Positions 28,125 to 36,711 of a DNA stretch of 64,000 nt are shown here, one piece after another. Location of the stretch: contig NZ_CANNFH010000003.1 of assembly GCF_947503875.1 (NCBI RefSeq), positions 248,001 to 312,000 on the forward strand, in the 5' to 3' direction. Source of the DNA: an uncultured Polaribacter sp. (lineage in GTDB: Bacteria > Bacteroidota > Bacteroidia > Flavobacteriales > Flavobacteriaceae). The position numbers were made by a program, and so were the translations under genes. The notes below the pieces were generated by a model. It was not told where the DNA came from, searched no databases, and saw only the letters and a program-made list of their open reading frames with translations. Every line of letters starts with the position of its first letter. Position 1 is the first letter of the stretch.

Positions 28125-28898
28125 TTAATTTTTAACAAATCTTTGCGTTCCTATTTTATCTGTAGTCGCCACTTTTAAAAGATAAATTCCTTTAGCTAGT
28201 GAATTTACATCTATACTATTATTTTCGTTAGATATATTAGAAGTTAGTGCCAATCTACCAACAGCATCATAAAACTCTACTTTAGCACTGTTTGTACCTG
28301 TGGGTAATTGCAAACTTATATTATCTGAAGCAGGGTTTGGAAACGTACTAAATTCTAATCTTTGAGCATCTGAAATACTTAAAGAAGATAATTGTGTAGT
28401 AGCAGTTACTGTTTGATCTGCATTGTCAAAAGCACGTCCATTTCCATTTGCAGCATTTACAGCAGTATAAAATGTTACTCTACCTTCATCTGTTGCTGGA
28501 GATCTCCATGTAAAAGACCAATCTCCTGTATTAGAAGGTCTAGAATGCGTAACTCTGTTATTTGCTACTCTAGAACCATCTCCAGCAACAAATGTTCCTA
28601 TTTTGTTAGCCCCACTGTTTTCTGCTGCAATTTGAAAACCATGTGTATTAGAATCTGATGTTGTGTTAACATTTATAGTGTAGTCTGTATTTAATAAATA
28701 ACCTGTAACTGGAATATTAGTAGTTATTTCTACAGATGCATTAAGATTTCCTCCATTATGGCATTGTGCACAAGTATTTCCTCCATCGCCAGGTGAACCT
28801 GATCTTCCATCTTGTCTTCCTCCAGAACTTGCCATAAATAAAAAGGCAGAAACAGGAATTAATAACAGTAAAAATTTAAATAAGTAATTTTTATTCAT
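28125..28898 (-). CDS. Secreted protein with CxxCH motif, choice-of-anchor V-like domain and T9SS sorting signal
   Basis: A 257-residue exported protein. After the signal peptide (ends near residue 25) comes a Gly-rich segment with TCAQCHNGG, a haem-c type CxxCH motif (about residues 42-47). A beta-sandwich domain follows (about 50-170) of the choice-of-anchor V or Reeler-like kind, FQIAAENSGANKIGTFVAGD. The C-terminal 75 residues are a type IX secretion type A sorting domain (FPNPASDNISLQL, GIYLLKV, QRFVKN). It is thus sent across the outer membrane, possibly carrying a covalent haem. The role is unknown. Confidence 0.8.
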   Translation of the reverse strand: MNKNYLFKFLLLLIPVSAFLFMASSGGRQDGRSGSPGDGGNTCAQCHNGGNLNASVEITTNIPVTGYLLNTDYTINVNTTSDSNTHGFQIAAENSGANKIGTFVAGDGSRVANNRVTHSRPSNTGDWSFTWRSPATDEGRVTFYTAVNAANGNGRAFDNADQTVTATTQLSSLSISDAQRLEFSTFPNPASDNISLQLPTGTNSAKVEFYDAVGRLALTSNISNENNSIDVNSLAKGIYLLKVATTDKIGTQRFVKN

Positions 28899-29157
28899 AA
28901 TATTTGATTTATAGTTAATTTGTTTGTCGTTGATATATCTTTAAAATTACTTGTTTAAAAAAAATAATTTTAAGAATGTTTTGTTAAAAAGTTTTTTATT
29001 TAAAATATTTTTATGCCATCACAGTACTCCAAAAGAAATAAATTTTTAAAGATTTCTAAATAAAATTAAGCTGAAAGGGAAAAAAAGTCTTTAAAAAGGA
29101 AAAATAATTGGTGAAATATTCTAAACAAACCTGAAAATAGATTTGTATTTTTGGCAA

Positions 29158-29541
29158 ATGAAAAAAATTATAGGCGTATTACTTACCACAATACTTATTA
29201 TAACCGCGCTTTATTATTGTTTTATTTATTTTATAACTTACAGTAATGGTGTAAGATCTGGTGAGTTGATAAAAATTAGCAGAAAAGGAGTTTTAGTGAA
29301 AACTTGGGAAGGAGAAATCAGTCAAGGTATATCTGGGGCTCAAATTTTTACTTTTTCTGTGGAAGATAAAAATACAGAAGTAATACAAAAACTGAAAAAG
29401 TACCAAGGTAGGTATGTAAAACTATCCTATAAAGAACGTTATAAAACCTTTTTCTGGCTAGGTGATACCAAATATTTTATAACAGAAGTAAGCCAAGAAG
29501 AATCTCCACATTTTAGAAGTAAAAACCATACAGATGATTAA
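29158..29541 (+). CDS. Single-pass membrane protein, often called 6-phosphogluconate dehydrogenase by mistake
   Basis: A 127-residue protein with an N-terminal transmembrane segment (about 4-26) and an OB-like beta-rich region with SGELIKISRKGVLVKTWEG. Flavobacterial orthologues are sometimes labelled 6-phosphogluconate dehydrogenase, but no dehydrogenase motif is present. I start at MKKIIGVLL (29158) because the upstream ATG at 29143 adds only MYFWQ. A TATTTTTG -7-like element ends at 29153, so transcription may begin at or near the start codon. It overlaps the thioesterase gene by 8 bases. Confidence 0.6.
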   Translation: MKKIIGVLLTTILIITALYYCFIYFITYSNGVRSGELIKISRKGVLVKTWEGEISQGISGAQIFTFSVEDKNTEVIQKLKKYQGRYVKLSYKERYKTFFWLGDTKYFITEVSQEESPHFRSKNHTDD

Positions 29542-30091
29542 AAAATTCAAATACATAAAAGACTCTCAAATTAAAATTACAGAATTAATGTTACCATCCC
29601 ACTCTAATTTTAGTGGAAAAATACATGGTGGACATATCTTAAATTTAATGGACCAAATTGCTTTTGCCTGCGCCTCTAAACACTCAGAAAATTATTGCGT
29701 AACAGCATCTGTAAACAAGGTAGATTTTTTAAATCCTATAGAAGTAGGTGAATTGGTTACTATGAAAGCCTCTATAAATTTTACAGGTAGAACATCTATG
29801 GTTGTAGGTTTAAGAGTAGAATCTGAAAATATTAGAACAGGCGAAACAAAACATTGCAACTCTTCTTACTTTACAATGGTTGCAAAGGATGAAAATGGAA
29901 AAAGTACTCCAACTCCTGGTATTATTTTAACTACAGAAGCAGAAATAAGGCGCTTTACCAGATCTATTGTAAGACAAAAAGAAGGTAGAAATAGAACCTC
30001 TAGATTTAATAGTACTGTTTTTAAATCTGAAAATTATTTGAATCTTTTAATAAACAGTAACTCTAAAATTGAATTAAAAAAGCAAGACTAG
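29534..30091 (+). CDS. Acyl-CoA thioesterase (hotdog fold, YciA/BFIT type)
   Basis: A 185-residue hotdog thioesterase, predicted to hydrolyse acyl-CoA in the cytoplasm. The key block is HSNFSGKIHGGHILNLMDQI (about 23-42), with the catalytic Asp of this subfamily. KVDFLNPIEVGELV and VGLRVESENIRTGE follow. The last 35 residues are a charged tail (RRFTRSIVRQKEGRN). It is translationally coupled to the small membrane protein upstream by an 8-base overlap, and it converges with the DUF1569 gene with a 8-base gap. Confidence 0.87.
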   Translation: MIKKFKYIKDSQIKITELMLPSHSNFSGKIHGGHILNLMDQIAFACASKHSENYCVTASVNKVDFLNPIEVGELVTMKASINFTGRTSMVVGLRVESENIRTGETKHCNSSYFTMVAKDENGKSTPTPGIILTTEAEIRRFTRSIVRQKEGRNRTSRFNSTVFKSENYLNLLINSNSKIELKKQD

Positions 30092-30099
30092 TTTATAAA

Positions 30100-30552
30100 C
30101 TAAACACCAAATTGTGTTAAATGATGATCTATGTGTTTGTAAAAAAGATTATTCCATTCTTGTGCTGTTAAAGCGCCAAAAGAAGCAGATTCTTTTCCAT
30201 CAAATGCAGACGCTCCTAATTTTTGGGTTTTTACAATACCGTCAATTAGATTTTGTTTTTCTTCTTTAAACTCACGTTTATCTGTAATTATAAATTGTGC
30301 TGCTGTTCTGCCATTTTTAGAAAATGGTTTTTCTGAAACTACAGCCTTTTTTATAAAAGACTTCAGCATAAATCTTACAAAAGCATTTGGCTTTGGGTAT
30401 TTATTGGTGTAAATAGAATCATATTGCACACATAAATGCGCCAACATTTGTGCTACATTCATTTTGCCCCAATTTGGCTTGGTTTCTGGGGTTAGACGCT
30501 CTATTCTTTTAATAACTTCGTTTACAACCTCTTCTTCAAAAATATTTTTCAT
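30100..30552 (-). CDS. DUF1569 (DinB-like) protein
   Basis: A 150-residue soluble protein of the DUF1569 family, related to the DinB/YfiT four-helix metal-binding fold. Candidate ligands are the His in MLAHLCVQYD (about 38) and HIDHHLTQFGV at the C-terminus. Relatives include metal-dependent thiol transferases, but the activity of this subgroup is not known. Its start overlaps the stop of the upstream sensor-like gene in an ATGA arrangement, preceded by AAGGA, so the two are co-translated. Confidence 0.78.
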   Translation of the reverse strand: MKNIFEEEVVNEVIKRIERLTPETKPNWGKMNVAQMLAHLCVQYDSIYTNKYPKPNAFVRFMLKSFIKKAVVSEKPFSKNGRTAAQFIITDKREFKEEKQNLIDGIVKTQKLGASAFDGKESASFGALTAQEWNNLFYKHIDHHLTQFGV

Positions 30553-31142
30553 TCCTTTTTATCATACATAACAATTAGCTGAATTACAATTGCTAAAAAT
30601 ATTAATACATAAATTTCTATTTGCGTAAATAAATCTACTTTAGCAAAAGCTTTTTCACTAATTGCCATTTGTCGTTCACCTTCTTCTAATTGAATTTTAG
30701 ATAGTGTAAATAAATTTTCTGTAATAGCAGAAATTCTAGTGGTTAAAGAATTGTTATCTATATAATTAGAGTTTATATATTTAGACTCTTCATTTTTTAA
30801 AAGGTCTAAATTTTGATTTAATTCAGCAAAAGTTTTTGCTTCATTTGTAGTTAATTTAGTTGTGCCATATTTCTCTATTTTTTCTGAAATATGCTTATTC
30901 ACTTCAATATTTATTCTTTTAAAAAATATTGAATCTTTTAAAACTATCGCAATCTCTTTTTTATGAATTGCATTAGAAATTTCAAAAATTAAATCATTTG
31001 CTACAATCCTATCTTTATATATTGTACTTACAGAATCTCGTACTCTAGAAAAATTATTTTTATCGATTAAGTTAGTGGCAATAATTAGTAAAAATATCAT
31101 TGCTATTCCTAAAATCCACTTAATTTTGCTGAATACTGTCAT
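30549..31142 (-). CDS. Membrane-anchored four-helix-bundle sensor-like protein without an output domain
   Basis: A 197-residue protein: transmembrane helix (about 9-25), an extracytoplasmic all-helical region (about 26-170) resembling the 4HB_MCP ligand-binding module, and a second transmembrane helix (about 172-190) ending in a very short cytoplasmic tail (YDKKE). Chemoreceptors with this input domain normally continue into HAMP and signalling regions, which are absent here. There is no frameshift evidence; the gene simply ends and runs into DUF1569 by a 4-base overlap. Function unknown. Confidence 0.65.
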   Translation of the reverse strand: MTVFSKIKWILGIAMIFLLIIATNLIDKNNFSRVRDSVSTIYKDRIVANDLIFEISNAIHKKEIAIVLKDSIFFKRINIEVNKHISEKIEKYGTTKLTTNEAKTFAELNQNLDLLKNEESKYINSNYIDNNSLTTRISAITENLFTLSKIQLEEGERQMAISEKAFAKVDLFTQIEIYVLIFLAIVIQLIVMYDKKE

Positions 31143-31258
31143 ATAATAAGATTATAAATTCACCTCAAATATAATTATTATCTAGTATCAAAAAAATAGA
31201 CATTTGTTAAATAATATAGAATAATTTAAAATAACATCGCAATTGTTGTTTACTATCG

Positions 31259-32260
31259 TTAATGAAGTATTTTAAAAAGTAATTCTTTAAAAATATCTTT
31301 TGTAGTATTATTAGCCCCAACTCCTTTACTTTTAACATCTGCATCTCTAAGCAGAGCTATTACTTGCGCTACTTTACGCATTGGAAAATTTCTTGCTGCT
31401 AAAAAATATTCATCCACAAAATAAGGGCTAACACCCAAGTTTTTAGCAACCGAATTTTTAGATTTATCTTTTAAACCATGAAAAAGTAATAACTGTGTAA
31501 AAAAAGTATTTAGTAGAGAAATGGTAACAACTATTGGATTTTTCTTCGGGTTTTCTATAAAATAATTAATTATTCTATTGCATTTTACAACATCCTTCTG
31601 CCCTATTGCTTTTTTTAACTCAAAGTTGTTAAAATCTTTAGAAATACCAATATTTTCTTCTATATGTGTTGCATTTATAATGGTTTCTATTGGTAAGACA
31701 ACCATTAACTTACTTAATTCGTTGGTAATTTTACTTAAATCTGTACCTAAAAACTCTACTAACATTTGCGCTGCTTTAGGCTCAATCTTATAATTTTTGC
31801 CACTAAGAACTCTTCTAATCCAATCTGCAACCTGATTTTCATATAGCTTCTTGCTTTCAAAGATAACACCTGTTTTTGCTATTGCTTTATGTAGTTTTTT
31901 ACGTTTGTCTAGTTTTTTGTATTTATAATTAAAAACTAAAACAGTTGTTTGCTGTGGGTTTTCTGCATAACTCACTACTTTTTCTATATTTCTACTTAAA
32001 TCTTGTGCTTCTTTAACAATAATTACTTGTTTTTCTGCCATCATTGGGTAACGTTTGGCTGCACTTACAATGTCTTCTATAGCAACATCTCTGCCATACA
32101 TAATTTGCTGATTAAAACCTTTCTCTGATTCTTCTAGCACATTTTGCTCAATAAAATCAGAAATTTTATCAATATAATAAGGCTCATCACCCATTAAAAA
32201 ATAGATAGGTTTTATATTGCCTTTTTTAATATCTGCAACTATTGTTTTTATTTCGTTCAT
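31259..32260 (-). CDS. holA: DNA polymerase III subunit delta
   Basis: A 333-residue HolA, the clamp-loader subunit that opens the sliding clamp. N-terminal NIKPIYFLMGDEPYYIDKIS is the typical start of the delta AAA+ fold. The middle has GRDVAIEDIVSAAKRYPMMA and LLNTFFTQLLLFHGL in the collar region. A functional Walker A is absent, as expected for delta. Divergent from the HsdR_N-like gene. Confidence 0.92.
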   Translation of the reverse strand: MNEIKTIVADIKKGNIKPIYFLMGDEPYYIDKISDFIEQNVLEESEKGFNQQIMYGRDVAIEDIVSAAKRYPMMAEKQVIIVKEAQDLSRNIEKVVSYAENPQQTTVLVFNYKYKKLDKRKKLHKAIAKTGVIFESKKLYENQVADWIRRVLSGKNYKIEPKAAQMLVEFLGTDLSKITNELSKLMVVLPIETIINATHIEENIGISKDFNNFELKKAIGQKDVVKCNRIINYFIENPKKNPIVVTISLLNTFFTQLLLFHGLKDKSKNSVAKNLGVSPYFVDEYFLAARNFPMRKVAQVIALLRDADVKSKGVGANNTTKDIFKELLFKILH

Positions 32261-32332
32261 GTATTACTTTAGAGAAATATTTTATGCACCAGACCTAAGC
32301 TGAATACTAAAAATAATTAATATTTTTGTTGA

Positions 32333-32776
32333 ATGCAAAAACTAAATTTACCTTTCTTTGATTTCAAAATCAAAAGTAGCGAAAATAAGACGCTTATTTT
32401 TGATATTTTAAGAAAAAAATACTTGGTTTTAACGCCAGAAGAATGGGTAAGACAACATTTTGTTCAATTTTTAATTCAGGAAAAAAAATACCCTGTCTCC
32501 CTTATAGCTTTAGAAAAACAACTTGTTGTAAATAACCGCAAAAAAAGAACAGATATTTTAATTTTTGATAAAAATGGTATGCATGATATTATAGTTGAAT
32601 GCAAAGCACCGTCTATAAAAATTACACAAGATACTTTTGACCAAATTGCACGTTATAATTTAAAATTAAAAGCAAACTATTTGATTGTAACAAACGGCTT
32701 GTCTCATTATTATTGTAAAATGGATTTTGAAAAAGAAGCCTACATTTTTTTGGAAGAACTACCTAGTTACAAGTAA
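32333..32776 (+). CDS. Stand-alone HsdR N-terminal-like PD-(D/E)xK nuclease domain protein
   Basis: A 147-residue protein consisting almost only of the type I restriction HsdR N-terminal nuclease fold. The catalytic motif is split as expected: Asp in KKRTDILIFD (about 80) and ExK in DIIVECKAPS (about 98). The Gln-Tyr-type motif is QIARYNLKLKANYLIVTNG. No helicase, methylase or specificity gene is nearby, so it is not a type I system. Divergent from holA (72-base gap), a pairing that may point to a role in DNA metabolism. Confidence 0.78.
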   Translation: MQKLNLPFFDFKIKSSENKTLIFDILRKKYLVLTPEEWVRQHFVQFLIQEKKYPVSLIALEKQLVVNNRKKRTDILIFDKNGMHDIIVECKAPSIKITQDTFDQIARYNLKLKANYLIVTNGLSHYYCKMDFEKEAYIFLEELPSYK

Positions 32777-32784
32777 ACTTAAAT

Positions 32785-33294
32785 TTACAAATACCTTTCT
32801 TTAATAATATTTAAGTGGTGTTTTTGGTGCCCAGAAAACAAATAACCAAGTGCTCTTAAAGACATTTTGTTACCTGATGCTTTACCAACCCTTGTAAAAA
32901 CATCAGCAGAAAAACTTTGAAATAATTGTATGGATGATTTTCTTAAAGTTTGCATTTCTTCTAGCAAATCTTTAAAATCTCTATTTTGAGCATTGTCATT
33001 TGCTACAAAAATATCTTGATCAAAACCAGGTAAATCAGTCTTATCATTTCTAGCAAAACACAAGGCTCTATATGTAAAAACACGTTCTGTATCTATTATA
33101 TGCTGTACTACTTGTTTTAAAGTCCATTTATCTGCTGCATACGCATAATTTTGTTTTGCTATGGATACGTTTTGTAAAATAGATTGAAATTCTTGCTGTG
33201 AAGACTCTAAATTTTCTATAATAGACTTATTCTCTTGAGCTACAAGTTGCATATACTGCTCAAAATAGGGTGCGTATTCGTTCTTTGGTATCAT
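32785..33294 (-). CDS. DinB-family protein
   Basis: A 169-residue four-helix DinB/YfiT-type protein. Three candidate metal ligands are visible: His in VVQHIIDTERVFTYRALCFA (about 67) and the pair in GHQKHHLNIIKERYL at the C-terminus. Relatives are bacillithiol-dependent transferases or uncharacterised metalloproteins. BshC is encoded in this window, so a bacillithiol-linked role is possible but not shown. Convergent with the HsdR_N-like gene and downstream of no obvious partner. Confidence 0.82.
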   Translation of the reverse strand: MIPKNEYAPYFEQYMQLVAQENKSIIENLESSQQEFQSILQNVSIAKQNYAYAADKWTLKQVVQHIIDTERVFTYRALCFARNDKTDLPGFDQDIFVANDNAQNRDFKDLLEEMQTLRKSSIQLFQSFSADVFTRVGKASGNKMSLRALGYLFSGHQKHHLNIIKERYL

Positions 33295-33351
33295 CTTTAA
33301 AATAAAATTATTAATAAAAATGTTTCGTATAATTTAATAATTAACACATTA

Positions 33352-35814
33352 TTATTTAGATTTAAATAAGCTCGTAAACTTTTGAAATATATTTTTTGGT
33401 TCTTCATTTATATGATAACCATAGCTGTATTTTCCATAGCCATAACCGTAACCATAACCATAGCCATAACCGTATTTGCTTGTTATAGAAAAGTCATTTA
33501 AAACATAACTTATATTTGTTACTTCATTATTTCTATATTTGTCATCCATCATCCTCATCATTCCCTTTTCTGTATAGTTTTGGCGAATTACATAAATTAC
33601 CGAATCTGAATATTTAAATAACTCTAAGGCATCTGAAACCAAACCAACAGGAGGTGTGTCTATAATAACATAGTCGTAAGTTTCTTTTAACTTTTTTATC
33701 ATGTCGTCTGCAGCTTTACTTAATAATAATTCAGATGGATTTGGCGGTATTGGTCCTGATAAAATTAAATCTAAATTAGGTACTTTAGTAGGCATAATAA
33801 CCTCTTCTAAAGTTTTTTGGTTAATTAAATAATTTACTATTCCAACATCATTTGGCAAGTTAAAATCATCAAATATTTTTGGTTTCCTTAAATCTAAACC
33901 TATTAAAATTGTTTTTTTGCCACTTAACGCAAAAACGGTAGCCATATTTATGGAAATCATTGTTTTGCCTTCTCCACTAATGGATGAAGTTAATATTAAT
34001 GTTTTACTTTCGGCACTATTTCCAGCATTTTTAAATAAGAATTGAATATTAGAACGTAAAGCTCTAAATGATTCTGCTACAGAAGATTTTGGTCTTTCAA
34101 AAACTGCCAAGTTATTATTTCCGGGATTTTTACCAACCACACCTAAAACAGGTATGGCATAATTATTCTGAATTTCTTCTGCCGTATGAATTTTATTATC
34201 TAATAACTCTCTAAGAATAATGTAAAACAACGGAAAAACCACACCTAGCATTATAGCTACTAAATAGTTAAAGTTTGGGTTTGGGTAATTTGGTCCTTGT
34301 CCTAAATCTTTGGCAGTATCTATTATTTTAACATCAGATACATTTGCTGCAATTGCGGTACCTGCCTCGTATTTTTTCTGTTTTAAATAATTGTAGTTGG
34401 CCTCCGAAATTTCATAATCTCTTTGAAAAGTAAGCAAGCCCTGCTCTTGCTTAGGTAATTTTTTCTTTTTTACTGCATATTGCCTTAAGCCAGCATTTAA
34501 TTTTTTTAGTCGCTCTTTATTTATCGTTTGTAAAGAATTGATATTTTCTAAAAGGTTGTTTTTAATAATTGTAACCTCTTTATTCATTCGCATAATATCT
34601 GGATGATTGTCTTTTACCAAATCTCTAAAAGCTTCACGTTCACTAGATTTAAAAACCAATTCGTTAATTAAATTTGCAATTTTAGGGTCTTCTGTTTGTA
34701 AAGAAGCAGGAACTAAATTATCTTTATTAAACCTATCATTATTTCTTATGTAATTTCTTAAATTACTTAAATAATCGTTATAAGATTGAAACTCTTGCTT
34801 TTCTTTTTCTAGCGTTACTATTTCTTCATATATTTCTGTCCCTTGTGTAGATAAATCAAAAATATTATTGGTTTCTCTGTAATTGCCTAAGTCTTTTTCT
34901 AATTGCTTTAGTTTAATAGCTTCTGCTTTAAATAAAGTATCTATATAAGCTTGAGTTCTTAAAGCATATTCAATTTTTTGTACCTGTTTTACAGAATCTA
35001 AAACTTGTACTGTTGCATTTAAATAGGTTTCTAATCTTTTTTTGTTAACACCTTGCATTTGCAATCTTAACATAGATGCTGCATTTGTAATGCTACTTAC
35101 GCTTACACCTCTGTAGGCGCCAACAGTGCCATCAAAACTTGCAAATTGAATGAGGTATTTTTCGCCAATAGTAAAAGGCTTTATTTGTTTTATCGAAAAA
35201 TTTAAAAAAGGCGTATCTATTGCATCTCCAACCTTATAATTAGCTAAAAACCTAGGCTTATTAGAGGGTCTAGAGGTAATTGTATTACTATCATAATGTA
35301 TAACAGCATTGTTGCCAGACTTATTAAAGGGAAAAGAAAGATTAAAAGTATCTTCTCCTGTAAACTCTATTTGAATTAGGGTATTTAAAATTTGTGGTTT
35401 GTTGGTATTTAAATTTACAAGAAAAGGAGTGTAACCAAACCTATCTTCCATTCTATATTTACCTTCTTGTAAATAATTTATAAAAAAGTTTAACTTTTTT
35501 ACAACACGTTCGTTATGCGATCTAGATTTAATAATAACCTTTACAGTCTCTAACTCATCACTTGCGCCACCCCAATTAAAAGCAATATTTGTACCTGTAG
35601 AAAATAAAGGATTATTTTCTTCTTTCACGGCAATTATAGTGTCTAATGAGTATTTCTTTTGCAAATATCCATTCATAAATTTTGCAACAATAAGTGCAAT
35701 TATTATGGCTACAGCAAATAGTTTCCAATAAGCTAAAACTTTATATAGGTACTCTTTTACGTCTATATTTCTATCTGCAGATGTTACATTAGAAATTTTC
35801 GAAGGTGTGTTCAT
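33352..35814 (-). CDS. Wzc-like polysaccharide co-polymerase / tyrosine autokinase
   Basis: An 820-residue inner-membrane protein. It has a first transmembrane helix (about 32-50), a large periplasmic Wzz-type region with long coiled-coils (about 275-480), and a second helix near 515-535. A cytoplasmic BY-kinase domain follows with Walker A SSISGEGKTMISIN, Walker A' LIGLDLRKPKI and Walker B YDYVIIDTPPVG. The C-terminus carries a Tyr/Gly run (about 788-808, alternating Y and G), the expected autophosphorylation cluster. It controls chain length and export of capsule or exopolysaccharide. Four bases separate it from the wza gene. Confidence 0.9.
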   Translation of the reverse strand: MNTPSKISNVTSADRNIDVKEYLYKVLAYWKLFAVAIIIALIVAKFMNGYLQKKYSLDTIIAVKEENNPLFSTGTNIAFNWGGASDELETVKVIIKSRSHNERVVKKLNFFINYLQEGKYRMEDRFGYTPFLVNLNTNKPQILNTLIQIEFTGEDTFNLSFPFNKSGNNAVIHYDSNTITSRPSNKPRFLANYKVGDAIDTPFLNFSIKQIKPFTIGEKYLIQFASFDGTVGAYRGVSVSSITNAASMLRLQMQGVNKKRLETYLNATVQVLDSVKQVQKIEYALRTQAYIDTLFKAEAIKLKQLEKDLGNYRETNNIFDLSTQGTEIYEEIVTLEKEKQEFQSYNDYLSNLRNYIRNNDRFNKDNLVPASLQTEDPKIANLINELVFKSSEREAFRDLVKDNHPDIMRMNKEVTIIKNNLLENINSLQTINKERLKKLNAGLRQYAVKKKKLPKQEQGLLTFQRDYEISEANYNYLKQKKYEAGTAIAANVSDVKIIDTAKDLGQGPNYPNPNFNYLVAIMLGVVFPLFYIILRELLDNKIHTAEEIQNNYAIPVLGVVGKNPGNNNLAVFERPKSSVAESFRALRSNIQFLFKNAGNSAESKTLILTSSISGEGKTMISINMATVFALSGKKTILIGLDLRKPKIFDDFNLPNDVGIVNYLINQKTLEEVIMPTKVPNLDLILSGPIPPNPSELLLSKAADDMIKKLKETYDYVIIDTPPVGLVSDALELFKYSDSVIYVIRQNYTEKGMMRMMDDKYRNNEVTNISYVLNDFSITSKYGYGYGYGYGYGYGKYSYGYHINEEPKNIFQKFTSLFKSK

Positions 35815-35818
35815 ACAA

Positions 35819-36622
35819 TTATAAATTTCTTGCTAAAATAACAGTAGATGCAATCAATGTAAAAATAGAAACTATAGTAGATAAACTTTGTAAACCTGTA
35901 GTTCCTGTACCCCAAGATTTTTCTCGAAGCGGTTTTATATTGATAATATCATTTGGCTGAATATAAAAAACAGCCGCGTTTAAAACATCAATATTTGTTA
36001 AATCTAAGGTATGTTTTTCTGTACTATTACCAATTGTTCTAATAATTTCTACATGCTCTCTATCTCCAACATCTGTAATACCGCCAGAATTAGCAATAGC
36101 ATCTATAATAGAAACTCTATTTTGAAAAATCGTATTTGTACCTGGTGTGCCTATTTCCCCAATTACAGTATACCTAATACCCGAAAGTTTTACAGAGACA
36201 AATAAGCTATTGTCATTATTAATATATTCTTCTCTTAATTTTGCCTCAATTTTTTTTCGCACCTCTAAAGCTGTGTACCCTAAAACGTTAATTTCTCCTA
36301 AAGTAGGCACTCTTATATTACCATAATTATCTATAGTATAATCAGAAAAATAACCTGGGTTACTTCCTTGACCACCTCCTGCTCCATTTAAATTTGTGCC
36401 ATTACCCAAACTATTTTTTTGGAAAGCCGCCACAATTTCTTCGTTTTTAGAAGTAATTGTAATATTTAAAATATCATCTATTTGTAACTTATAGGGCACA
36501 TTGTTTATTCTTCTTATTTCCGATTTTTTTACAAGATTGCCTTGTAAATAAGTTAACTCTTTACTAGAAACGCAAGCACTTAATGCAACTACTATAATTA
36601 AAAAAGGAAGATATTTATTCAT
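35819..36622 (-). CDS. Wza-like polysaccharide export lipoprotein
   Basis: A 267-residue outer-membrane lipoprotein (lipobox LSAC, Cys17) with the Poly_export domain (YKLQIDDILNITITS, about 46) and a SLBB domain (about 155-230; IGEIGTPGTNTI). A C-terminal hydrophobic helix (about 246-264) is as in flavobacterial members and Wza. It forms the export channel with the Wzc partner encoded just downstream. Glycosyltransferase, flippase and polymerase genes are not beside it. Confidence 0.9.
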   Translation of the reverse strand: MNKYLPFLIIVVALSACVSSKELTYLQGNLVKKSEIRRINNVPYKLQIDDILNITITSKNEEIVAAFQKNSLGNGTNLNGAGGGQGSNPGYFSDYTIDNYGNIRVPTLGEINVLGYTALEVRKKIEAKLREEYINNDNSLFVSVKLSGIRYTVIGEIGTPGTNTIFQNRVSIIDAIANSGGITDVGDREHVEIIRTIGNSTEKHTLDLTNIDVLNAAVFYIQPNDIINIKPLREKSWGTGTTGLQSLSTIVSIFTLIASTVILARNL

Positions 36623-36646
36623 TGTTTGGTCTACTTGTAAGAGTTA

Positions 36647-36654
36647 CAAATATA
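36647..36654 (-). promoter_or_regulatory. -7 element upstream of wza-wzc
   Basis: TATATTTG on the minus strand matches TAnnTTTG and ends 24 bases before the ATG at 36622. No TTG at -33 was found, so use is uncertain. Confidence 0.4.
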
Positions 36655-36711
36655 CTTTTTATAAGCGTAAAGCTATAATTTTATTTTACTTTCGTTTTTC
36701 ATTTATAAATA

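Noticed and set aside
29158..29541. 6-phosphogluconate dehydrogenase
   Set aside because: The protein is 127 residues, membrane-anchored, and lacks any NADP-binding or catalytic motif of that enzyme.
32333..32776. A type I restriction-modification system
   Set aside because: Only an HsdR N-terminal-like domain is present; no helicase, HsdM or HsdS gene is near.
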